Part shown: positions 55,401 through 64,000 of the stretch, in pieces | Numbering within the stretch: the first letter of the stretch is position 1 | How the letters are laid out: each line of letters starts with the position of its first letter | NCBI GenBank assembly: GCA_026874595.1 | Contig: CM049319.1 | Location: forward strand, 54,574,917-54,638,916 | Reading direction: 5' to 3' | DNA length: 64,000 nucleotides | Origin: Sipunculus nudus | Taxonomy: Eukaryota; Annelida; Sipuncula; Golfingiida; Sipunculidae | Notes under the pieces: generated by a model | What the model was told of the DNA's origin: nothing | The model's input: only the letters and a program-made list of their open reading frames with translations | Database searches by the model: none | Program-made: the position numbers and the translations under genes

Positions 55401-56340
55401 TTCAAATACAGGTGATGCATGTATTAATTTCTAATGTTATGATCTGGTGGAAAAAAATCAGGTTTTTTTCAATATTTGCCAAAGACCTCCTCGAGTTTTA
55501 AGTTAGAAGGCTCTAAGTCAAACCCTTATGAATTGTGCCCATCAGACTTTCACAGTATTGAATTCATGTTTTTTTTCCCTATGGCTCACAGAAAATATGT
55601 CACAGTGTCCCAATTTCAAGATCCAAAGGATACCTGCCAAGGACTTCCCTCGATTTTACAATAGAACATTCTAGGTCCAACAGTTAAGTTTTGTGCCTAA
55701 TGAGATTTTCTCTGTGCTCTTGTTCCTGTTGTTTACCAGTAGCTCGCAGAATATAGGTCAGAGTGAACTAATTTCATGTTTCTTCCTTGTGACATTAGAA
55801 GTTTCTATCCCTAATGGATACAGTTTTTGCCCCATCTGTCAGAGTGCTAAAAATCATATTTTCAGCCTCTAGGTCGTCGATCATATAGGCAACCATGACC
55901 TAAATTTAGGTTTCCAGAGAAATTTGCACAGAAGATTCTAGGTGTAACAGATACGATGTGTACCCATATGACATTCTGGATGCTCATATGACATTTTTTT
56001 CTCTATAGGTAGTAAAATATAGGTCACGGTAACCTTATGCCATGTTTCAATTGACCTTTACCCAAGACCTCCCTGAATGTTATGTTAGACGATTCTAGGC
56101 CCAATGGATACAATTTGTGCTCAATCTGATTGTCTTTGTGCTCAAAATTATTTTTTTCGGCCCATAGGTCACAGAATTTGGTCACCATGAACTTATTTTA
56201 GGTTTTCAAATAGATTTGTCTAGGATCTGCCTGGATGTACAGTAAGGAGTTTCTAGGTCTAACGGTTACAATTCGTGCCCTGTTAACAGCCAAGGGTGAT
56301 CAATATAGCTCAGATAACAAACACTCAGCTGATCGGGAAA
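55400..56340 (-). repeat. Tandem units ending in a minus-strand hairpin-element head
   Basis: About four imperfect ~200-bp units share ATTCTAGG.C.AACAG.TA, GTGC...ATGACATT and ATAGGTCA..GT.ACC. The right edge (56285-56335), read on the minus strand, is the AGCTCAGCTGACT-family head region: TGAGCTATATTGATCACCCT, then GTTAACAGGGCACGAATTG. Confidence 0.5.
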
Positions 56341-56572
56341 ACGCAAGGGACTGGTTTCACTGCTCTAAGTGACAGAAAGACATGTCAACTTTAATACATG
56401 ACAGATGGATAAAGTAGGACAGATCTTCCTACATGACAAATGGACAGAGCAGGACTAAATGAGGGACAGAGCATGGCCGACTTTCCTACACGAATGATAG
56501 AGCGACCTGATTTTCCTACATGACAGATGGACAGAGCAGGGCTGTCTATCCTTTCCAGGTATTATTATTATC

Positions 56573-58014
56573 AACTAGAATACGGGTAGTCGACAAGCGA
56601 CTACGTGTGTCCGCCAAAATCAGAGTAGGACGGGTTAAGTGAGTCATGGATTGAGTGGCAAGGGGAAATAGAGTAACATGTGTTACATATTAGAATGGAT
56701 GTCTGCCACGTAAACATGATTGTAAGTGGCGCCACCTGTTATTTGAACAAGAAACTATCCAAGATGTACAACATGCAAAATTTCAGGTTGAAAAGTCAAA
56801 CCACTGCAAAGATATGTGATTTTATCCCACAGCGGACAAACAGATGGACGCTGTGCAAAAATGGCTGCAGGTAGCGCCACTATATATAAAGCTATCCAAG
56901 GGCTACATTTGTGTAAAAAATTTTTCATGATTGGTAAAACGAGTCCGGAGATATAAGCATTAATGTCTGCAGCGTGAACATGAATGTAGGTGGCGCAACC
57001 TGTCATAAAATCAAGAAAGCTATCCAGGATGTATACGCATGCTGAATTACAGGTAATTTGGTCAAACCACTGCAGAGATATGAGTGATTTTAACCCAAGG
57101 CAGACAAACAGATGGACGCTGTGCAAAAATGGCTGCAGGTGGCCCAACCATTTATGTGTATGTTATAAAGCTATTCAAGGGCTACATTTGTGTAAAATTT
57201 TTTTCCTGATTGGTTGAACGAGTCCAGAGATTTAAGCATTGATGTCTACATTGTGAACATGAATGTAGGTGGCGCCACCTGTCATAAAATCAAGAAAACT
57301 ATGCGGGATGTATTGCATGCCGAATTTCAGGTAATTTGGTCAAACCACTGCAGAGATATGAATTATTTTAACCCAAGGCAGACAAACAGAAGGACGCTGT
57401 GCCAAAATGGCTGCAGGTGGCACCACCATTTTTGTGTTCGTATAAAGCTATCTAAGGGCTACATTTGTGTAAAAAATTTTTTCCTAATTGGTCAAATGGT
57501 TACTGAGATATGAGCTTGGATGTCTGCAGCGTGAATTTGAATGTAGGTGGCCCCACCTGTCATAAAAACAAGAAAGCTATCTATGATGTATACGCATGCC
57601 GAATTATGGGTGAATTAGTCAAACCACTGCAGAGATACGAGTGATTTTAACCCAAAGCAGATACACACATGGACACTGTGCAAAAATGGCTGCAGGTGGC
57701 ACCACCATTTTTTGTGTATGTTATAAAGCTATCCAAGGGCTACAATTTTTTTTCCGGATCAGTCAAACTGTTCCAGAGATATGTGGGTTTATGTGTGGAA
57801 ACAGACGCACAAATGGACGCTAGGCAGAGAGTAAAGGTCAGAGGTCAAGGCCAATTGGTTAGGCAACAGTTCACAAGTGACCCGATAATTTGTGTAAGTT
57901 TCAGAAAAATCCGTCCAGTAGTCTCAGAGGAGTTCTCCGAAAACGAACGTGGCAGTGCCGGCAGTACCCGGTCAAAAACATAGTATCCGCAAAACTTCGT
58001 TTTGGCGGATACAA
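56573..58014 (-). mobile_element. HINE-like tandem-repeat element 1
   Basis: Read on the minus strand, the 5' end is TTGTATCCGCC with a strong hairpin (57983-58012). The 3' end has a subterminal inverse (GGCGGACAC), the hairpin GTAGTCGCTTGTCGACTAC (56586-56604) and TATTCTAGTT. The core is a tandem array of ~277-bp units (palindrome sites at about 56725, 56986, 57268, 57545). Each unit is a dimer of two diverged ~138-bp monomers that both start at a GGTGGC(G/A)CCACC site and continue into AAGCTATCCA.GG. No open frame. Confidence 0.6.
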
Positions 58015-58777
58015 TAATTAGCGTATTAAACTATATCATTTGATCAAGCTGTCATATGTTGTACAACCGTGTCACGTTTCAGTAATAATGCTTCTCTGGG
58101 TCAGTTGCTGAGACAATGCTGCTCCTTGTATCTTGATGGTTTCTAAAAGAAGATAAAGGATTCCTTTATGCCACAATGGGATAATATCCTCATTTGAATT
58201 AGAACTATATCTATTACAGTGATCCAGATAACCTCCAACATTAAAGGGATTATTCTTTGGGTATTACCACAACACAAAATTTCATTAATATCTTTTCATT
58301 ACGTTTATTTTAAAGTTGTTAGCAGACAAACCGACCGACGAACCAGGGGAAACATAATGCCTTCTTGGCTGAGGAATACTGAATATATTCAGTATCAAAT
58401 ATAAAATATGTCATATATAATATGTATGTATATGTATAAAAGATACATTTTTTATATATCTGCCAACAAAATGCAAAATCCTGGAAACTTTTACACCAAA
58501 ATAAAGTAACAAAATTGTCTATAACAGACTCAAACTGCAAATGCTTTTTAAGGCATTACGGTATGGAGAAAATGTTGATAGGACCACACAACCTTAAAGG
58601 AATGAGATTGGGTGGGGGAGACCTTCCCTTGACAGTAAGCCCCCTGAGTAATTTTTTTTTTTTAATGATTTACATATATATTTATACAGTGGTGCAGTAA
58701 GTTTGCCTTATAAAAGGCTGATCCATTAGGCCTAATCAGGATAAAAAAATTATAATAATTATTCCCTTTCACACTTT
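58015..58777. other. Intergenic / 3' flank of the chitobiase-like gene
   Basis: AT-rich. About 58320-58370 (AGACAAACCGACCGACGAACCA then GGGGAAACATAATGCC) looks like the end of a dispersed repeat. No clear polyadenylation signal for the minus-strand gene is seen close to its stop. Confidence 0.45.
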
Positions 58778-58960
58778 TTACAAACTCCTCCACATGGCTT
58801 CACGTTGTTTTTTTGCCTCCTCTGTTGAAGAGTAGTCCAGAGCATCCACTTGCCACATTCCTACTCCCCGAAGTCCAAACTTACGAGCGAATTTGTATTT
58901 GATTGATAGACTGTCAGGATCATCATACCATACCTGGTGCAGCTGTCCTGTCTTCTTGTC
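58778..58960 (-). CDS. CTBS: Di-N-acetylchitobiase-like last exon
   Basis: Chitobiase is a lysosomal glycoside hydrolase family 18 enzyme that trims chitobiose cores of N-glycans. This exon, read from an AG acceptor (58961-58962 on the plus strand) to TAA (58778-58780), encodes 60 residues. They include H-Q-V-W-Y-D-D-P-D-S, L-R-G-V-G-M-W and L-D-Y-S-S-T-x-x-A-K-K-Q. The vertebrate C-terminus reads Q-V-W-Y-D-x-P-x-S, L-R-G-I-G-M-W and L-D-Y-S-G, so the match is specific. Only this exon is visible; catalytic D-x-x-D-x-D-x-E exons must lie beyond the window or be unrecognised to its right. Confidence 0.88.
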   Translation of the reverse strand, partial: DKKTGQLHQVWYDDPDSLSIKYKFARKFGLRGVGMWQVDALDYSSTEEAKKQREAMWRSL

Positions 58961-59400
58961 CTATCAGACACAGAGTGTATCATTTGACAATCTTTTGTAA
59001 TGAGGTTGGAAAAAAATCTCATATATATTGGTAAAAAATTAAAATATATACTTCTACAATCATCCAGTCATCTTGTCCTATCACAGACAGAGAGTACATC
59101 ATGTGAAAATCCCTTTCAATGTGACTGGTAAAAAAATAATCATATATAATCTTACACCCATCCAGTCTTCTTGTCCTATCAGAGATAGGGAATATATCAT
59201 GTGATAATCTCATGTAATGTGACTAGTCAAAAATGTGTGTCCTATCAGAGACAAGAAAACACCATGTGATCAGCTTCTATAATATCATTTGTTTCAATCA
59301 GTTGTTTACCTGTCTTTCTGTCCTATCAGAGATAAAGAATACTGGCATTTCATGTGGCAATCCTCTTTAATATAAAGGGCCTAAAATCAATGTATATATT
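58961..59400 (-). repeat. Tandem copies of the chitobiase splice-acceptor region
   Basis: The minus-strand acceptor string CTGATAG|GAC occurs at the real exon edge (58961). It recurs as CTGTGATAG/CTCTGATAG|GAC near 59078, 59176, 59242 and 59323. Several copies are followed by AAGAAGAC or AAGATGAC, i.e. the first exon bases. Spacings are irregular (about 117, 98, 66, 81 bp). Intervening sequence (CATGTGA, TCAAAATGTGACTGG-like words) is also shared. Confidence 0.75.
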
Positions 59401-59746
59401 ACAGATAATAACTTAGGGTTCCATTTGGCCAAATAAATATACCATGAGGCTTGAAGTGATTGCTCAAATTATAATATTTATCAGTATTACTGAGCAGGTA
59501 AAATTTAAAATGATTAGCAGTTGCCCAGTATCATATTATTACATAATACTCAGGCAATTTAACAGGAAATTATATTTCCATACTAATCAGTTTGAAATGT
59601 GCTGATGAAACATTTTATTTACAGTAATATTATAATTCTTGGTAAAGCCTGAAAAGATTCCCTGAAAAGATTCTCTTAAAAGAGCTTTCCATGTTAATTT
59701 TTAATTGGAGCTAAAATTCAAAATCTGTACGCCACTTACCATAGTC
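59401..59746. other. Nothing recognised
   Basis: AT-rich sequence without repeat or exon that I can support. Confidence 0.5.
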
Positions 59747-61910
59747 AACTAGAATACGGGTAGTTGACAAGCAACTACGTGTATCCACCAAATTCAGAAT
59801 AGGAAGGGTTAAGTGAGGCATTGATTGAGTGGCAAGGGGAAATAGAGTTACATGTGTTATATATTAGAATGGATGTCTGCCACGTAAACATGATTGTAGG
59901 TGATGCAACCTGTTATTTGAACAAGAAACTATCCAAAATGTATACACATGCAAAATTTCAGGTTGAAAAGTTATACCACTGCAATGATATGAGTGATTTT
60001 ATCCTACAGCAGACAAACAGATGGATGCTGTACAAAAATAGCTGCAGGTAGCGCCACCATTTTTGTGTATTTTATAAAGCCTTCCAAGGGCTACATTTTG
60101 TAAAATTTTTTTCCTGATTGGTCAAACAAGTCTGGAGATATAAGCATTAATGTCTGCAGCGTGAACGTGAATGAAGCTGGGCCACCTGTCATAAATCAAG
60201 AAAGCTATACAGGATGTATACATATGCCAAATTACAGGTAATTTGGTTAAATCACTGCAGAGATATGTGATTTTAACCCAAGGCAGACAATAGATGGATG
60301 CAGTGCAAAAAATGGCTGCAGTAGGCGCCACCATTTTTGTGTATGTTATAAAGCTATCCAAGGGCTACATTTGTACAAATTTTTTTCCTCATTGGTCGAA
60401 TGAGTCCGGAGATATAAGCATGGATGTCTACAGCGTGAACGTGAATGTAGGTGGCGCCAACTGTCATAAAATCAAGAAAGCTATGCTGGATGTATATACA
60501 TGCCGAATTTCAAGAAATTTGGTCAAACCACTGAAGAGATATGAGTGACTTTAACCCAAGGCAGACAAACAGATGGATGCTGTGCAAGAATGGCAGCAGG
60601 TGGCTCCACCATTTTTGTGTATGTTATAAAGCTATCCAAGGGCTACATTTGTGTAATTTTTTTTTTTTCTGATTGGTCGAACGGTTCCCTAGATATGAGC
60701 TTGGATGTCTGCAGCGTGAATGTGAATGAAGGTGGCACCACCTGTCATAAAATCAAGAAAGCTATCTAGGATGTATACATATGCCGAATTTCAGGTGACT
60801 TAGTCAAACTACTGCAGAGATATGAGTGATTTTAATCCAAGGCAGATGAACAGATGGACACTGTGCAAAAATGGCTGCAGGTGGTGCCACCATTTTTTCT
60901 GTATGTTATAAAGCTATCCAAGGGCTACATTTGTAAAAAAAATTTTTCCTGATCGGTCAAACGGTTTCCCAGATATGTGGGTTTATGTGTGGAAACAGAT
61001 GCACAAATGGACGCTGGGCAGAGAGGAAAGGTCAGAGGTCAAGGCCAATTGGTAAGGCACCAGTTCACATGTGACCCAATAACTGGTGTATGTGTCAAAC
61101 ATGTGTATTTGTCAAGGAAATTTATATTTTTCATGAAATTTTCTATGTTCAGGAGCTGTAAAACGGTCAAAAAAAGGTCAACTGGGACAAAACACGAACT
61201 CGATCTGTAACTGGTCAATATCTGCCCACACACAAAAATCAGGCCAATATCTGCAGGCATTGCGAAGAAAAGTCTGCTCATGGGTATTTGTCATGAAAGT
61301 TCCTATTTTTCATGAAATTTTCTATGTTCAGGAGCCGTAAAACGGTCAAAAGTAGGTCAACCGTGACGAAACACGAACTCAATCTGTAACTGGTCTATAT
61401 CTGCCCACCCACCAAAAATCAGGCCAATACTATTGATGATCTGCAGGCATTGCGAAAAAAAAGTCCGTACATGTGTATTTGTCATGAAAATTTCTATTTT
61501 TCATGAAATTTTCTAAGTTAAGGAGCCGTAAAATGTTCAAAAGTAGGTCAACTGGGACGAAACGCGAACTCGATCTGTAACTGATCATTATCTGCCTACA
61601 CACCAAAAATCAGGCCAATATCTGCAGGCATTGCAAAAAAAATTCTGTACATGTGTATTTGTCATGAAAATTTCTATTTTTCATGAAATTTTCTAAGTTT
61701 AGGAGCCGTAAAACGGTCAAAAGTAGGTCAACCGGGACGAAACGCAAAATTGATCTGTAACTGGTCTATATCTGCCCACACACCAAAAATCAGGCCTATA
61801 TCTGCAGGCATTGCGAAAAAAGTCCGTACAAATGTTTGATTTCGGAATGACGGAATGACGGAAGGACGGACATGGGTAAAACTATATGCCCCGGCCACTT
61901 TGTTATTTAA
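59747..61910 (-). mobile_element. HINE-like tandem-repeat element 2
   Basis: Same minus-strand 3' end as element 1, with hairpin GTAGTTGACAAGCAACTAC (59760-59778) and AACTAGAATACGGG. The core has 277-bp dimer units (palindrome-site positions about 59900, 60177, 60450, 60729). These are followed by four ~180-bp tandem units (about 61102-61830). The right end (GGACGGACATGGGTAAAACT, then ATATGCCCCGG) differs from element 1, so this copy is chimeric or from a relative with another 5' end. Confidence 0.5.
61102..61830. repeat. Four ~180-bp tandem units
   Basis: Units start CATGTGTATTTGTCATGAAA at about 61102, 61280, 61468 and 61648. They share GGAGCCGTAAAACGGTCAAA and ATCAGGCCAATATCTGCAGG. High similarity between neighbours suggests recent amplification. 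Confidence 0.8.
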
Positions 61911-61964
61911 GTAAATAATAAACATGAATATAATTCAAAAGTTTTATTCACATAGAAATAAAAT

Positions 61965-62038
61965 TCACAAATGAAACAAATAGTTGGCGTTGAAGTCATT
62001 CTTACAGCATTGGTCTTTACACGAAGATGGTCTGATGT
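61965..62038 (-). other. Possible terminal exon of an unidentified gene
   Basis: On the minus strand, a pyrimidine-containing tract ends GTTAG (acceptor at 62039-62040). It is followed by a phase-1 open stretch of 24 codons encoding R-P-S-S-C-K-D-Q-C-C-K-N-D-F-N-A-N-Y, then TGA (61965-61967) and AATAAA (61943-61948). It lies between repeats and is not itself repeated in the window. No family recognised. Confidence 0.22.
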
Positions 62039-62354
62039 CTAACACGTAGTGAAAACGGAATGAACACATCAAATAAAGTGTTATTTATATGGTTCCTGCT
62101 TGATCAATTGAATGTGATTTGTCACAGTATTACTTTACTCACCTGAATGTATGCGTGTGGTGTCAGTTATATTTGCCAAACTCCTTTTTATCAGTATGGT
62201 AAATGCTTATCTAACAGTCGTATTCAACAATGTAACGGACCATGATATATCTAATATCTCTTGGGTCTAATATCTATTGATGCATATATTTTGGCTAACA
62301 GATTGGGCTAACTATGGCTGGGCAGATTAAAGCAGGCTTTCCCATGTGCCTGGA

Positions 62355-62650
62355 TAATTAATTGCGGGCTATTATCTAAGTCCAATGGGCAATGAGCGTG
62401 TAACCTGTTCAACGGGCCGCAGTCGCTACGGGCAAGTGGTCGTGCTATGGCTAATTAATCACGGGCTATTATCTAAGTCCAAGCTGGGCGATTAGCGTAT
62501 AACCTGTTCAACGGACCACGGTCGCCACTGGCAATTGGTCGTGATACGCCTAATTAATTACCGGCTATTATCTAAGTCCAAGCTGGGTGATGAGCGTGTT
62601 ATCTGCTCAATGGGCTGCGGTCGCCACGGGCCAGTGGTCTTGATTTGGGG
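62355..62650. repeat. Three ~98-bp tandem units
   Basis: Units start TAATTAAT near 62355, 62452 and 62551, each with GGGCTATTATCTAAGTCCAA, CCTGTTCAACGG and CAGTGGTCGTG-like ends. Followed by GTGGTCGTGATAGCGGGGTGG, which resembles 20165-20260. Confidence 0.8.
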
Positions 62651-62938
62651 GATCATCTGAAGGTCAGGACCAAAAAAGGTGGTCTTTGGTCGTGATAGCG
62701 AGGAGGTCGTGTTACCGAAGTTTTTTATATGATAATTTATATGAGAAAATTCTTGGACCAAGAAAAGTGGTCGTGATAGCGGGGTGGTCGTGTTAACGGG
62801 GTGGTCGTCATTAAGTGGACAATCTGGAGAATACTGGGTTTCAAGTAATAATCCGAAATGCAATATCATTTTGGTCATAATATAGGCCTGAGTAACAGAA
62901 ATATGACAGTTGTGAACCAAAGCTGAACACATATTGAA

Positions 62939-64000
62939 ACTAGAATATGGGTAGTCGACAAACGACTACGTGTATCCGCAAAAATCAGAGTGGGCTGGGT
63001 GAGGTGAGGCATGGATTGAGTGGCTCGGGGAAATAGACAGGATGTTTTGCATATAAGCATGGAAGACACAAATCCAGAGTGGGATGGGTGAAGTGAGGCA
63101 TGGATTGAGTGGTGAGGGGAAATAGAGAGAGGTGTGTTGCACATAAGCATGGATGTCTGCAGCCGAAATGTGTATGTAGGTGGCGCCAAATGCCACAAAA
63201 TCCAGAAAGTTATCCAAGTTGTATACAATTGCAAAATTTTAGGCAGATAAGTCAAACCACTGCTGAGATATGAGTGATTTTATCCCATGACAGACAAACA
63301 GACGGACACTGCAATACTGGTTGCAGGTGGTGCAACCAGTTTTGCGTATGATAAAGAGCTATGTGATATCTATAGACAAACAAAATTTTAGGAGGATGTG
63401 TCAAACCATTCCTGAGATATAAGCCTGGATGTCTTCAGCCTGAATGTGAAAGAAGGTGGCGCCACCTGCCACAAAATCGAGAAAGCTATCCAAGATGTAT
63501 ATACATGAAACATTTAAGGCAGATAAGTCAAACCACTGTCGAGATATGAGTGATTTTGTCCCACAGCAGACAAACAGACAGACGCTGTGCAAAAATGGTT
63601 GCAGGTGTAGCCACCAGTTTTGCATATGATAAAGAGCTATGTGAGATCTATACACATGCAAAATTGCAGGAGGATATGTCAAACCAGTCCTAAGATAGAA
63701 TACCTGGATGTCTGCAACCTCAATGTGAAAATAGGTGGGGCCACCTGCCACAAAATCGAGAAAGCTATCCAGGATGTATATACATATTAAATTTCAGGTG
63801 GATAAGTCCATTCACTGCAGAGGTATGATTGATTTTATCCGAGGCAGATGAACAGATGGACGCTGTGCAAAAATGGCTGCAGGTCCAAACATTTTTATGT
63901 ATGCTGTAAAGCTATCCAAGGGCTACATTTGTGCAAAATTTTTTCCTGATTGGTCAAACGAGTCTGAAGAAATGTGGGTTAATGTGTCAAAACACACGCA
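62939..64000 (-). mobile_element. HINE-like tandem-repeat element 3 (runs off the window)
   Basis: Starts (minus-strand 3' end) with AACTAGAATATGGG, hairpin GTAGTCGACAAACGACTAC (62951-62969) and GTATCCGCAAAA. The core has units with palindrome sites at about 63178, 63455 and 63732 (period ~277). The site at 63455-63466 is a perfect GGTGGCGCCACC. The 5' end lies beyond 64000. Confidence 0.55.

Noticed and set aside
62143-62210. Minus-strand Ig-like peptide (DKKEFGKYN) between an AG and a GTGAGT
   Set aside because: All three frames contain a stop within the supposed exon, so it cannot be an internal coding exon; the Ig resemblance is too short.
56680-63900. CRISPR-like or protein-coding tandem array
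   Set aside because: Unit length (~277, ~180, ~98 bp), absence of unique spacers and eukaryotic context exclude CRISPR; frames are interrupted and not maintained between units.

Overview
The window is eukaryotic and AT-rich: interrupted genes with GT-AG introns, no bacterial gene organisation, and a heavy load of interspersed and tandem repeats. The repeat style (many elements carrying AAGGTCA-rich tandem arrays, tRNA-derived SINEs, elements with short subterminal inverted repeats) and the two recognisable genes point to an invertebrate, most likely a lophotrochozoan and probably a mollusc. That assignment is an inference; no marker gene fixes the species.

The left half (1361-32933, + strand) carries the 3' two thirds of a SCUBE gene (signal peptide-CUB-EGF domain protein). 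I placed seventeen exons by hand. Every junction is GT-AG, the phases agree across all exons, and the sum is 2,348 coding bases (782 codons plus stop). Domain order is five EGF-like modules, the SCUBE spacer with its cysteine and basic blocks, three GCC2/GCC3-type cysteine-rich repeats, one CUB domain split over two exons, and the conserved SCUBE C-terminus. The signal peptide and first EGF modules lie upstream of the window. Its introns hold most of the repeats, and several repeat ends lie within 10-30 bp of splice sites.

From about 33 to 58 kb I see no host gene. This stretch is built from repeats: (i) elements with a 5' hairpin, subterminal inverted repeats and a 3' hairpin, resembling Helentron/HINE-type non-autonomous elements, in several sequence families; (ii) MITEs; (iii) SINEs; and (iv) one very young Ty3/Gypsy LTR retrotransposon (44675-49701) with near-identical 179/177-bp LTRs, a 5-bp target duplication, a gag-protease frame and a broken pol. 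The retrotransposon sits inside one hairpin element, which sits inside another, and unoccupied versions of both sites survive elsewhere in the window.

At the right end (58778-58960, - strand) is the last coding exon of a di-N-acetylchitobiase-like glycoside hydrolase family 18 gene, preceded by tandem copies of its own splice-acceptor region. The last 5 kb are mainly minus-strand tandem-repeat elements. The most unusual recurring signal is a 12-bp palindrome, GGTGGCGCCACC, present in almost every repeat family here whatever the surrounding sequence.
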